From: Bog-793 sp963803025
GTDB taxonomy: Bacteria; Actinomycetota; Acidimicrobiia; Acidimicrobiales; Bog-793
Assembly: GCA_963803025.1 (NCBI GenBank)
Contig: CAWDKZ010000011.1
Coordinates: forward strand, 1-64,000
Direction: 5' to 3'
DNA length: 64,000 nucleotides
The position numbers and the translations under genes were made by a program. The notes under the pieces are model-generated. The model was not told the origin of the DNA, did not search any database, and saw nothing but the letters and a program-made list of their open reading frames with translations. Shown here piece after piece: positions 1 through 8,589 of the stretch. Each line of letters begins with the position of its first letter. The first letter of the stretch is position 1.

Positions 1-1
1 C

Positions 2-945
2 TACTGGGACAAGGCTGCACAGCCGAAGATCAAGAGCATCACCTTCCAGGTGGTCAGTGACGCCGAAGCGCTGATCGCCGGCCTGCGGAGCGGTGCGATC
101 AACGGGACCTACGACCTGCCCGCCCGCGACGCCACGACACTCATGTCTGACAGCAGCCTCAAGGTCAAGATGGTCCCCTACGGCGGGGACACAAACTACA
201 TCAGCCCCAACGTTGAGAAGGGCCCTTCGCGAACGAACTGGTTCGGAGAGCCTTCGACCTGGCTGTGCCGCGCAGCACCCTATCGACTTCGATGGACGGG
301 GCCAACGGTCGACCGCTCAAGGATATTGAGACACCCGCGCTCTTCACCCAGGACACGGCGGCGTACATGGCGGCCTACAACGCGCTGCCCAACCCGAACT
401 CTCCGAACATTACCGAGGCGAAGAAACTCATCGCCCAAGCCCACGCCAAGGGCGAGACGGTGTCCATCGGAGTTGAGAACTCGTTGACCTCGGACACGAT
501 GTCGGCGGCTCTGGTATCGATCGGCCAATCGATCGGCCTCAATGTGAAGATCGTCAAGCTGACTCCGACGGCGTTCGGCAACGTCAGCTATAGCGCCACG
601 TGCCCACGTCCCTTCGACGCCCTCCTCAACTGGTGGAACCCGGACTTCCCGGCTCCGTCGGCGGAGATCGTGCCACCACTGGCCAGTAACTACTCAGACG
701 TGTCGTGCTATTTCTCCAAGGCTTTCAACACGCTGCGGACTAGGTGGTCAGCCACCGCCAACGGATCCACGGCGCAGGCCAACGCGACCATCGCCATGAT
801 GAAGCTGCTGACCACCGACGACGTCTACATACCCCTCTACGTGGACCCACTCGTGATGGTCGAACCCTCGAACCTCACGGGCTACACGCAGACGCAGGTG
901 TTCGTCTACCAAGACATGCCGGATCAGGTGCATTTCTCCTCGTAG
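2..945 (+). pseudogene. Family 5 (peptide/nickel-type) ABC solute-binding protein, 5' end outside window, frameshifted
   Basis: This is the C-terminal part of an extracellular solute-binding protein of the Dpp/Opp family (SBP_bac_5). Such lipoproteins capture oligopeptides or other bulky solutes and pass them to a two-permease, two-ATPase importer, which is encoded about 2.8 kb downstream. Positions 2 to about 221 read YWDKAAQPKIKS and later YGGDTNYISPNVEKGP in one frame. The protein then continues as ANELVRRAFDLAVPRSTL in the -1 frame to the stop at 943-945. The switch falls in the run AAGGGCCC at 219-225, and one extra G would restore a continuous reading frame. Either the gene is inactive or the assembly has lost a base. 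The substrate is unknown; the neighbours suggest a sugar-amine or opine-like compound. The family is fairly certain, the function only inferred. Confidence 0.75.
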
Positions 946-979
946 GCCCCGCTTAGGTTCACTACGCGAGGTTGGTGAC

Positions 980-1031
980 GGCCTGACCGTACGGTCGAGC
1001 TGAAAGGCCTGACCGTACGGTCGAGCTGAAA
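980..1031. repeat. Two tandem 26-bp repeats, each with a perfect 12-bp palindrome
   Basis: The 26-bp unit occurs at 980-1005 and again at 1006-1031 without mismatch. Each copy holds the palindrome GACCGTACGGTC (985-996 and 1011-1022), centre to centre 26 bp apart, about 2.5 helical turns. It lies between the solute-binding gene and the SDR gene, whose GTG start is 22 bp after the second palindrome. The position and symmetry suit a paired operator, possibly for the GntR/UTRA regulator encoded at 1802. A chance duplication of the leader cannot be excluded. Confidence 0.6.
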
Positions 1032-1043
1032 GGTTGGTGCCAA

Positions 1044-1799
1044 GTGACAGTCGTAATCACCGGTGCGGCCACGGGCATTGGCGCCGCCACGGCCCGAGCC
1101 TTTTCAGGAGCTGGACACCGGGTGGCGGTGACCGACGTCGACATCGACGCCGCCGAGCGGACAGCGGGAACCGTCGACGGCGCGGCACCTTTCGAGCTCG
1201 ACGTGCGCGACCGAGCGTCGATCGAGAGGGCCTGTCGCGCCGCGATCGACGCGCTTGGACCGCTCGAGGTCTGGGTGTCGTGCGCGGGGGTGTCCAGCAT
1301 GGCCCGCTTTGTCGAACTCACTGACGAACAGATCGACTTGAATCTCGACGTAAACATCCGGGGCACCCTGCTCAGCGGCCAGGTCGCCGCCCGGCAGTTC
1401 ATCGCGCAGGGACGGGGTGGCTGCATCATCAATGTCGCATCCATGGCCGGTAAGCGAGGCGGGGTTCCCTTCCTCGCCCATTACGTCGCCTCGAAATTCG
1501 CCGTCGTCGGACTCACTCAGGCGATGGCCTGCGAGCTGGCGCCGTTCAACATCCGAGTAAACAGCGTCTGCCCGGGGTACGTTCGCACCGGGATGCAAGA
1601 CCGCGAGATCACCTGGGAGGCGGAACTCAAGGGCGTCTCTCGGGACGAGGTCATCGCCTTCTACATCGGCGACACGCCGCTACACCGGTTGCAGAGCGCC
1701 GACGAGGTGGCCGCGGTTGCCTTGTTCCTGGCCGGCGAATCGGCGGCTTCTATCACAGGAGAGAGCGTCGCCATCAACGGCGGCAGCTACATGGACTGA
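1044..1799 (+). CDS. Short-chain dehydrogenase/reductase (SDR), classical type
   Basis: A 251-residue NAD(P)-dependent oxidoreductase of the classical SDR family. The cofactor motif TGAATGIG lies at residues 6-13. The catalytic pair is Y147 and K151 (HYVASKF), with S133 in NVASMAG. The C-terminal VNSVCPGYVRTGM segment and the ending SGESVAINGGSYMD are typical of sugar and polyol dehydrogenases. It starts at GTG 1044, about 10 nt after a GAAAGG ribosome-binding site. It is followed 2 bp later by the GntR-type regulator and sits in a plus-strand catabolic block, so it probably oxidises or reduces a sugar-like intermediate of that pathway. The exact substrate cannot be read from the sequence. 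Confidence 0.9.
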   Translation: MTVVITGAATGIGAATARAFSGAGHRVAVTDVDIDAAERTAGTVDGAAPFELDVRDRASIERACRAAIDALGPLEVWVSCAGVSSMARFVELTDEQIDLNLDVNIRGTLLSGQVAARQFIAQGRGGCIINVASMAGKRGGVPFLAHYVASKFAVVGLTQAMACELAPFNIRVNSVCPGYVRTGMQDREITWEAELKGVSRDEVIAFYIGDTPLHRLQSADEVAAVALFLAGESAASITGESVAINGGSYMD

Positions 1800-1801
1800 T
1801 T

Positions 1802-2641
1802 GTGGCCGTCAAACCTCGAGCCATTGGCTCTGGCGCTGCCGCCCGGGACAGAAGCTCGGCCCTGGCCCGGCTGGGCACGCCGGGGGGGGTCGCGCGGCGC
1901 AAGGCGTTGCCTCGTCAGGTTCGCGACAGCATTGCCGCGCTGGTGGCGGAGGATATGCGTCCCGGCGATCCGTTGCCGAGCGAGATGGCGGTCGCCGAGC
2001 GGTTGATGGTCGGTCGGTCGACCGTTCGCGAGGCCATGAAGCTGTTGGAGCAAGAGGGCTTGGTCGAGACCCGCCGGGGGATGGGCCGCTTCGCCACGGC
2101 GCTCTCCGGATTGCGCTCGGAGCGCCCGATGACCAGGTTCGAGAGCATTACCAAGATGATGACCGAGCTGGGATACGAGCCCTCCACCAACGTGGTCAGT
2201 GTCACCGAGCGGGCCTCGACGCCGAGTGAGCAACTGGCCTTCGACGTGAAGCCAAACTCCCAAGTGGTCGAGACCCGTCGTCTGCGTGAACATCAAGGTC
2301 GGCCCTGCGTCTATTCGGTCAACGTCTTAGACCCGCGGACCTTGGACACCCCGATTGGCGACATTGACTGGAGTAGCTCGGTGGTGGTGATCCTCGAGGG
2401 CATGGGACACGAGATTGTGGCGTCCACGGCCCACATCTCAGTGGTCGCCGAGCCGCTGCAAGAGGACGCGCTGCCCCACCTTGACCTGCCGCCTGGCCCT
2501 TGGCTCATGGTCAACGAGCAGTGCGTGACGCGACTTGGACGCTGCGTGCTCATCTCTCGCGATTACCACCTCGGGAGCATGTTCAGCTTCAGCGTGGTTC
2601 GCCGTCGCGAAGAAGACACCGGCCCTTCGGGGCAGGGTTAA
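1802..2641 (+). CDS. GntR-family transcriptional regulator with UTRA effector domain
   Basis: A 279-residue cytoplasmic regulator. An N-terminal winged helix-turn-helix (about residues 36-100, including LPSEMAVAERLMVGRSTVRE) is followed by a UTRA ligand-binding domain (about 120-265). This is the HutC/FrlR-type arrangement, in which the effector is usually a phosphorylated sugar, sugar amine or related metabolite. Roughly 30 extra N-terminal residues precede the DNA-binding domain. It begins with GTG 2 bp after the SDR stop, so the two are probably cotranscribed. It is likely the local regulator of the transporter, SIS-domain and kinase genes downstream. The tandem palindromes at 985 and 1011 are candidate operators. 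In frl loci the regulator is of this same subfamily. Confidence 0.88.
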   Translation: MAVKPRAIGSGAAARDRSSALARLGTPGGVARRKALPRQVRDSIAALVAEDMRPGDPLPSEMAVAERLMVGRSTVREAMKLLEQEGLVETRRGMGRFATALSGLRSERPMTRFESITKMMTELGYEPSTNVVSVTERASTPSEQLAFDVKPNSQVVETRRLREHQGRPCVYSVNVLDPRTLDTPIGDIDWSSSVVVILEGMGHEIVASTAHISVVAEPLQEDALPHLDLPPGPWLMVNEQCVTRLGRCVLISRDYHLGSMFSFSVVRRREEDTGPSGQG

Positions 2642-2659
2642 GCGGAGACGCGCAACGCC

Positions 2660-3676
2660 GTGCGCGCTGGTGTGTTCCAGCGACCCGGAACCATCGAGGT
2701 CCTCGAGATCGATGATCCGCGGTGCGGCGAGTTTGACGCAGTAATTGGAGTAGCCCAGTGCGGGGTGTGCGGGACCGACCGCTCGATCTTTCGCGGCGAG
2801 TACGACGTCGCGGCCCCGATGGTGCTCGGACACGAGTACTCCGGGACCGTCGTCGAAGTCGGCGGCGGCGTGACGGAGCTCGGGCCGGGAGACCGGGTCG
2901 TCGTCGACCCCAACGTCATCGACGACACTTGCTTCTACTGCCGGCGGGGCCTGTCCCACCTGTGCTCGGGCCTGTCCCCACTTGGCGTCGCGCGCCCCGG
3001 GGGCTTCGCCGAGCTATCGGCGGTGCCGGCCCGCTACCTCTACAAGATCCCCGACGACCTATCGTTCTCCGACGCGGCATTGATCGAGCCGCTGGCGTGT
3101 TGTATTCGGGGGATCGACCAGGCGCGAGTCGCGGCGGGCGACGTGGTCGTCATCTCGGGCGCGGGCCCGATTGGTTGTTTCTTGATCCAGCTGGCCCGGA
3201 TGAGCGGAGCAGCGCATGTTGTCTCGGTCGAACCCGATGCCTCGCGCCACGGGTTCGCCATGTGGGCCGGCGCCGAGGTGGTCTGTAACCCGGTCGAGGC
3301 GTCGCACGTCCTGGAGCGTCGTCGCGGACCGATCGGGGCTGACGTGGTGATTGAGGCGTCAGGTCGGCTGGAGGCCGCGGCGGCGTCATTTGGTCTGGTG
3401 CGTCGGGGCGGCACGGTCTTGCTCTTTGGGGTCTATCCGCGCAACCGGAGCCTCGCGGTCAATGCCTTCCAGATCAACGAGGACGAACTGCGAGTCGTCG
3501 GGTCGTTCAACAACCCGAGCACGCATTCGCGAGCCCTCGAGTTGATTTCGTCGGGTCGTGTGAAGGTGGACGGCGTCGTGAGTGACCGGCTTCCACTCGA
3601 CGACCTCGCCATCGCCATGGACCTGAGCAAATTTGCCGCCCCTCGCAAGATCGCCATCGAACTCCGCGTGGGCTGA
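2660..3676 (+). CDS. Zinc-type medium-chain dehydrogenase (sorbitol/threonine dehydrogenase-like)
   Basis: A 338-residue MDR-family alcohol or polyol dehydrogenase. The catalytic zinc site is CGVCGTD (C37) with GHEY (H58, E59). The Rossmann motif GAGPIGC lies in the middle of the protein. The structural-zinc lobe keeps only three cysteines (C91, C94, C102 in TCFYCRRGLSHLC); the usual first cysteine is replaced by Asp, so structural zinc may be bound differently or be absent. It starts with GTG 19 bp after the regulator stop. Together with the SDR it gives the operon two redox steps, probably on a hydroxyl of the imported sugar derivative. The substrate is unknown. Confidence 0.9.
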   Translation: MRAGVFQRPGTIEVLEIDDPRCGEFDAVIGVAQCGVCGTDRSIFRGEYDVAAPMVLGHEYSGTVVEVGGGVTELGPGDRVVVDPNVIDDTCFYCRRGLSHLCSGLSPLGVARPGGFAELSAVPARYLYKIPDDLSFSDAALIEPLACCIRGIDQARVAAGDVVVISGAGPIGCFLIQLARMSGAAHVVSVEPDASRHGFAMWAGAEVVCNPVEASHVLERRRGPIGADVVIEASGRLEAAAASFGLVRRGGTVLLFGVYPRNRSLAVNAFQINEDELRVVGSFNNPSTHSRALELISSGRVKVDGVVSDRLPLDDLAIAMDLSKFAAPRKIAIELRVG

Positions 3677-3711
3677 GCGGACCGCGATGAGCGAGACCCC
3701 GGAATCATCCA

Positions 3712-4668
3712 ATGGCTAGGTACATCTCCCAACGGGTGGCGATGCAGTTCGCGACCCTCATTGCCTCGACGATCATCATCTTCTTGCTATTGCACCTGGC
3801 GCCAGGGAACCCGGCCACCCTTCTCAATGGTGGACACCCGCCCTCGCTCGCCACGATCAAGTACTTCAACCGTCTCTACGGGTTCAACCAACCGTTGCCG
3901 ATTCAGTACTGGGTATGGTTGCACCACCTGCTCGAGGGCAACCTGGGCGAGTCCGCCGCGGACCGGGTATCGGTTCTCTCGGTGATTGCCCCGCGGATGG
4001 GTCTCACCCTCTTCCTCACGATCTACGCGGTGGCGATCATGGTCGTCATCGGTGTGCCCCTCGGAATCGTCAGCGCGGTCTTTCGCAGCGGGCCGACCGA
4101 CTTCCTCGCCAGCGTGGGTGCATTGACCCTCACTGCGGTTCCTACGTACGTGACCGGCGTGGTCATGGCCGTGGTCTTCGGCGTCGAGCTCAAATGGTTC
4201 CCGGCCCTCGGCGGAGGTGACATCGGATCCTTCGCGACTCGCCTCGATCACTTGACGATGCCGGCGATCGCCCTGGGGCTGTCCTCTCTGGCCCTGGCGA
4301 GCCGCATCACCAGGTCCGCCGTGATTGGAGAATTGGAGCGGCCCCACGTTACGGGCGCTCGAGCGCGGGGATTCTCCGAGCCGCGGGTGGTGGCAAAGCA
4401 CGCGGTGCGAGGCTCTCTGGTTCCGGTGGTCACCATCGTCGGGGCCCAGATCGGCTACCTCCTGGGCGGGGCGATCGTGATCGAGTACGCCTTCGGGCTC
4501 AACGGGCTCGGTACGCTGCTCGTGTCGTCGGTGCAGGATAAGGACTACGCCGTGGTTCAGGCGATCGCCCTGTTCATCACCGCCGAATTCCTCCTCATCA
4601 GCCTCGTCGTTGACCTGCTCTATGGCCTGATCGACCCACGCGTGCGCCTCGTCGGGAGGACGGCGTGA
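3712..4668 (+). CDS. Dpp/Opp-type ABC transporter permease, DppB-like
   Basis: A 318-residue inner-membrane permease of the BPD_transp_1 family, of usual length for DppB/OppB. A first transmembrane helix (about residues 10-30) is followed by the DppB-type N-terminal segment APGNPATLLNGGH. The remaining helices end with the characteristic EYAFGLNGLGTLL coupling region near residue 265. It pairs with the next permease; the two genes overlap by four bases (GTGA at 4665), which indicates translational coupling. It should form half of the membrane channel for the solute captured by the protein encoded at 2-945. Confidence 0.93.
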   Translation: MARYISQRVAMQFATLIASTIIIFLLLHLAPGNPATLLNGGHPPSLATIKYFNRLYGFNQPLPIQYWVWLHHLLEGNLGESAADRVSVLSVIAPRMGLTLFLTIYAVAIMVVIGVPLGIVSAVFRSGPTDFLASVGALTLTAVPTYVTGVVMAVVFGVELKWFPALGGGDIGSFATRLDHLTMPAIALGLSSLALASRITRSAVIGELERPHVTGARARGFSEPRVVAKHAVRGSLVPVVTIVGAQIGYLLGGAIVIEYAFGLNGLGTLLVSSVQDKDYAVVQAIALFITAEFLLISLVVDLLYGLIDPRVRLVGRTA

Positions 4669-5555
4669 GTGCGGTCGCCGGTGAGATGCTGTTCTTCGAG
4701 CACGAAACGGCCGCGCGCCCCGCTGGCGGGCGCCTGGAAGGGCTGTTCCAGAAGGGGGTTGTCACTGTCAGCGCGGTGATCCTCTTCGTGATCGTCTGTT
4801 GCGCGGTGTTCGCCCCCTGGATCGCGCCGCACAATCCGTACACGATCCATCTGCTGGATCCCTACTCCGGCCCCAGCCGGAGTTACCCATTTGGTCAAGA
4901 CAGCGCCGGGCGGGACATCGTCTCACGTCTCATTTACGGGGCCCGGTTGTCCTTGTTGGGCCCGACGATTGTCGTAGGCATTGCCCTTCTTGCGGGCGTG
5001 CCGTTGGGTTTCCTGGCCGCGTATCGGGGGGGCTTCACCGACGGGATCGTGTCGCGGCTTTTCGACGTCCTCTTTGCCTTCCCGTCTCTGCTGTTGGCGG
5101 TGGTCATCGTCGCCACTTTTGGGGCCAGTTTCATCACGGCGGCGCTGGCGGTGGCCATCACCTACATACCGTTGATGGGTCGCGTGGTGAGATCCGCCGC
5201 CCTGGTCGAGCGCTCCAAGCCCTACGTCGAGGAGTGCCGATTGCAGGGATACGGCGCGTGGCGGGTGCTCTTCGTTCACATGATGCCAAACATGGGCCGA
5301 GTGTTGATCAGCCAGACGACGCTGTACTTCGCGTACGGACTGCTCGACCTGTCGGCGCTGTCCTTCCTGGGACTGGGGGCCCAACCTCCCCAGATCGACT
5401 GGGGCGGGATGCTCGAGAACGCCAACCAGGGCGTCTTCCAGTCCGCGACGGGTGTGGTGTTCCCGGCCGCGGCCATCGTGCTCCTGGTGGTGTCGCTCAG
5501 TTTCCTCGGCGAGTGGGCGCTCGACTACGGGAATCGAAGGGTGACGTGGCTTTGA
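4665..5555 (+). CDS. Dpp/Opp-type ABC transporter permease, DppC-like
   Basis: A 296-residue permease with the DppC layout: a cytoplasmic N-terminus, a first helix near residue 30, the conserved segment HLLDPYSGPSRSYPFGQDS with the GRDIVSRLIYGAR motif, then the BPD_transp_1 helices. The C-terminal LSFLGLGAQPPQIDWGGML signature is diagnostic of the family. The start codon GTG at 4665 overlaps the stop of the DppB-like gene. It forms the second half of the importer channel. No sign of damage. Confidence 0.93.
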   Translation: MSAVAGEMLFFEHETAARPAGGRLEGLFQKGVVTVSAVILFVIVCCAVFAPWIAPHNPYTIHLLDPYSGPSRSYPFGQDSAGRDIVSRLIYGARLSLLGPTIVVGIALLAGVPLGFLAAYRGGFTDGIVSRLFDVLFAFPSLLLAVVIVATFGASFITAALAVAITYIPLMGRVVRSAALVERSKPYVEECRLQGYGAWRVLFVHMMPNMGRVLISQTTLYFAYGLLDLSALSFLGLGAQPPQIDWGGMLENANQGVFQSATGVVFPAAAIVLLVVSLSFLGEWALDYGNRRVTWL

Positions 5556-6619
5556 GTATGGCCTCGAACGACTCGCGCGGCGTGCCGCAGAAGGCGGGCC
5601 GGACCTTGAGCCTGGAGGGGGTCACCACCTATCTTCGGGAGGGTCGCCAGCTGCTCCCGGTGATCCTGCGGGTCGACCTGCGAATCGAGCCCGGCGAGAT
5701 CGTCGGACTGGTCGGCGAGTCAGGGAGCGGGAAGTCGATGACCGCTCGCACGATCGCCGGCGTCTTGCCGCAGGGCTCGGTCACCGAGAACGCGATGCTC
5801 CTGGACGGCGAGAACCTTCTGAACATGCCCCGTCGCAATCGACGCGCGATTCAGGCTCGCGAGATAGGCATAGTGTTTCAAGACCCCCGGGCCTATATCG
5901 ATCCGCTGTGGCGCGTCGAGGTCCACATGACCGAGGCGATGCGGGTGCACTTGGGCCTCCCGAAGTCCGAGGCACGGGCGCGAGCGGTCGAGCTGCTCGA
6001 CGCGGTGGGAATCGATCAGCCGGAGCGGCGGATGCGACAGTTCCCTGATGAGCTGTCGGGGGGGATGCTCCAACGGGTGATGATTGCCGGGGCCCTCTCG
6101 GTGGGCCCTTCTGTACTCCTGGCCGATGAGGCCACGACCGCCGTCGATGTCACGACCCAGGCCGAGATCGTGAAACTGCTCGCGGAGCTCAGCGCCCAAC
6201 GAGGGCTATCCGTCCTCTTCATCACGCACGACTTGGCCCTGGCCCACATCGTGTGCACCCGTGTCTGCGTGATGTACGCGGGTCGCATCGTGGAAGTTCG
6301 CGAGGGGCGCCAGATCTTCGAAGATCCCATCCACCCCTACACCGTCGACCTGCTCGCCGCACGACCGACGATTCAACGCCGCGTCGAACGGCTCCCGGTA
6401 ATCAAAGGCGTCCCGACCAGTGCTATGGACGCGCCTCCGGGGTGCCCATATCACCCCCGTTGCCGCTTCGCCCTGGACAGTTGCGCAGAGGGCATTCCGG
6501 CGATGGTGCCCGTGCGAGGAGGGTTCGTTCGCTGCTTTCGGGCTCACGAGAACCTCAAGGCCGAATCGGTGGAGACATCTGGTAATGCGCCGATGAGCGG
6601 AGGTCGAGGTGCGACTTGA
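5546..6619 (+). CDS. Dpp/Opp-type ABC transporter ATPase, DppD-like
   Basis: A 357-residue ATP-binding subunit. It has Walker A GESGSGKSM, the signature LSGGMLQRV, Walker B VLLADEATTAVD and the switch histidine in FITHDLALA. The C-terminal Cys-rich tail CPYHPRCRFALDSC is the oligopeptide-transporter C-terminal domain (oligo_HPY), which can carry an Fe-S cluster in relatives. I chose GTG 5546 because GAAGG at 5536-5540 is well spaced for it; ATG 5558 is an alternative lying 17 bases from that site. The gene overlaps the permease end by 10 bp and the next ATPase by 11 bp, so the transport genes form a tight operon. Confidence 0.9.
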   Translation: MALSMASNDSRGVPQKAGRTLSLEGVTTYLREGRQLLPVILRVDLRIEPGEIVGLVGESGSGKSMTARTIAGVLPQGSVTENAMLLDGENLLNMPRRNRRAIQAREIGIVFQDPRAYIDPLWRVEVHMTEAMRVHLGLPKSEARARAVELLDAVGIDQPERRMRQFPDELSGGMLQRVMIAGALSVGPSVLLADEATTAVDVTTQAEIVKLLAELSAQRGLSVLFITHDLALAHIVCTRVCVMYAGRIVEVREGRQIFEDPIHPYTVDLLAARPTIQRRVERLPVIKGVPTSAMDAPPGCPYHPRCRFALDSCAEGIPAMVPVRGGFVRCFRAHENLKAESVETSGNAPMSGGRGAT

Positions 6620-7466
6620 GGTCGAGGGTCTTCGCAAGGACTTCCGACTTCGATCGGGCCTACTGGGCCGCTCCTCGCGCCTCCAGGCGGTCAAGGACGT
6701 GAGCTTCGTGATCCCGGCGTCGGGCTCTCTGGCGATCGTCGGGGAAACGGGCTCGGGTAAGACCACCATCGCGCGCATCATCGTCGGATTGGAGGTCGCG
6801 TCGGCGGGCGTGATGGAAGTGGACGGCGTTGTCTTGAGATCCGAGCCCGGGCCAGAAGAGCGGCGACGACGGGCGCGGATGATGCAGATGGTGTTTCAGA
6901 ATCCCGTCATGTCGCTCGATCCGCACCAGTCGATTGGGGCGGCTATCCACGAGGTGGTCTCCTTTCACCGACTGCGACCACGTCCGGACTGTGAACAGAG
7001 GGTTCGCGAACTGTTGGGCGCCGTGGGACTGGACACTCGGCTCGCCGCGAGCCGGCCGCAAAATCTCTCGGGCGGCCAATGCCAGCGGGCGGCCATCGCT
7101 CGGGCTTTGGCCGCTGAGCCGGAACTCCTGGTGCTAGATGAGCCGGTCTCGGCGCTCGACGTATCAACTCAGGCCCAGATCCTCAACTTGCTGGCCGACC
7201 TAAAGTCGGAACTGGGCATCAGCTTGCTGACCATCTCGCATGATCTGGCCCTTGTGCGCCAATTGTCCGATGACGTCGTGGTCATGTGCAAGGGAGAGAT
7301 GGTGGAGTTTGGGAGCGTCGACGCGATTCTGTCCAGGCCTCAGCACCCTTACACCCGTCGTTTGGTCGAAGCAGTTCCGGAGAGCATGGGCCGGACGATG
7401 GCGATGCTGGACCCGGTGCGTTCGGATTTTGGCGCCAGGGCCGCCGGCCCCACCGGCGGAGCCTGA
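6609..7466 (+). CDS. Dpp/Opp-type ABC transporter ATPase, DppF-like
   Basis: A 285-residue second ATPase of the importer. Walker A is GETGSGKTT, the signature LSGGQCQRA, Walker B LLVLDEPVSALD, and the H-loop is TISHDLALV. The C-terminal HPYTRRLVEAVPES segment is typical of OppF/DppF. It starts at GTG 6609 after a GGAGG site inside the end of the preceding ATPase gene. The heterodimeric ATPase pair indicates a complete peptide-type importer, except that the solute-binding gene carries a frameshift. Confidence 0.92.
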   Translation: MRLEVEGLRKDFRLRSGLLGRSSRLQAVKDVSFVIPASGSLAIVGETGSGKTTIARIIVGLEVASAGVMEVDGVVLRSEPGPEERRRRARMMQMVFQNPVMSLDPHQSIGAAIHEVVSFHRLRPRPDCEQRVRELLGAVGLDTRLAASRPQNLSGGQCQRAAIARALAAEPELLVLDEPVSALDVSTQAQILNLLADLKSELGISLLTISHDLALVRQLSDDVVVMCKGEMVEFGSVDAILSRPQHPYTRRLVEAVPESMGRTMAMLDPVRSDFGARAAGPTGGA

Positions 7467-7572
7467 TGGGCGCGCACGAGGCGCTCAACGATGGTCGCGC
7501 ACGAAGCTCGCGGCGAGATGCGATCTGGAACGGTGGCGCAGTGCGGCTCACCATAACGAAAGGGAAATAGGA

Positions 7573-8583
7573 ATGCTGAACTTCGACGAGGACCGTTTCT
7601 TGGCCAGTCAAAGGGGCGCGTTGGCCCACGGGCCCGGGCTCCACGACGTGGTGGCGGAGCACATCGCTGGTGGGGGCGACAGCTTGTTCTTCCTGGGTGC
7701 TGGAGGGGCGGGGATACTCATGTCCCCGGCGGCCATGCTGCTCTCACGCCACTCGACGTTCCCGACGTTCGCCGAGGCCCCCGCGGAGCTACTGGCCCTG
7801 GGATCCGCCCACCTGACGTCCCGCTCCCTCGTCGTCGTGCCCTCGCGATCCGGTGACACGGCCGAGGCGCTGGCGATCCTCGAGCACTGCCAACGCATCG
7901 GCGCCAAGGTGGTCGCACTCACGGGCACACCGGGGTCTCCCCTGGCCGAGCGCGCCAACGTCAATTTCACGAATCCCGTGGCCGATGACAACTCGTCGGA
8001 GTCCTTCTACCTGCAATCACTTCTCATCGCCCTCGCGGTCATAGAAGTGCGCGGCGAGCAGGCGGACTGCCGCGACGTGTTCGAGGAACTCCAAGGACTA
8101 CCGCAATTGCTGCTAGACGCAAAGAAGCACTTCGAGCAACGAGCGCCCCAGGTCGCCGCCGCAATCGCGGCCGCCCCGTATCACATCATCGTTGGCGCGG
8201 GCTCGACCTGGCCAGAGGCCTTCTACTACGGCATGTGCATTCTGGAGGAGATGCAGTGGATTCGAACGCGGCCGGTGCACGCCGCGCACTTCTTCCACGG
8301 ACCGCTGGAGCTCGTGGAACCCGGAGTCAGCTGTCTCCTCTTTAAGGGTGAGGATGGATCGAGGTCACTGGTCGACCGCGTCGAGCAGTTCGTTGAAGAG
8401 CACGAGGGCACGTCGACCGTCCTTGATTCGGCCCAGATCGCCCCGGGCATGTCCGAGCGGGTGAGGTCACTGATCTCGCCGATCCTCCTAGCCACCGTGC
8501 TCGAGAGGGTGAGCGCCCACCTCGAGGTGATCCGCCGCCACCCGCTCACCACGCGCCGTTACTACCGTCGGGTGAGCTACTGA
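7573..8583 (+). CDS. SIS-domain sugar isomerase/deglycase, FrlB/FraB-like
   Basis: A 336-residue protein with two SIS (sugar-phosphate-binding) domains. The first carries FFLGAGGAGILM and SRSGDTAEA. The second carries the segment ILEEMQWIRTRPVHAAHFFHGPLE (split: ILEEMQWI, then HAAHFFHGP). Length and this last motif match the FrlB/FraB deglycases, which cleave 6-phosphofructosyl-amino acids to glucose-6-phosphate and an amino acid. E226 and H242 are 16 residues apart, the same spacing as the catalytic Glu/His pair of Salmonella FraB, so they are probable catalytic residues. It starts at ATG 7573 after an AGGGAAATAGGA region and is followed within 6 bp by a PfkB kinase, as expected if kinase and deglycase act in sequence. 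An AgaS-like isomerase is the main alternative. Confidence 0.82.
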   Translation: MLNFDEDRFLASQRGALAHGPGLHDVVAEHIAGGGDSLFFLGAGGAGILMSPAAMLLSRHSTFPTFAEAPAELLALGSAHLTSRSLVVVPSRSGDTAEALAILEHCQRIGAKVVALTGTPGSPLAERANVNFTNPVADDNSSESFYLQSLLIALAVIEVRGEQADCRDVFEELQGLPQLLLDAKKHFEQRAPQVAAAIAAAPYHIIVGAGSTWPEAFYYGMCILEEMQWIRTRPVHAAHFFHGPLELVEPGVSCLLFKGEDGSRSLVDRVEQFVEEHEGTSTVLDSAQIAPGMSERVRSLISPILLATVLERVSAHLEVIRRHPLTTRRYYRRVSY

Positions 8584-8589
8584 GGCGTG

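Noticed and set aside
4799..5545. A long N-terminal extension of the DppD-like ATPase
   Set aside because: It is in the +1 frame of the DppC-like permease gene and is Arg-rich; the ATPase starts at 5546 or 5558.
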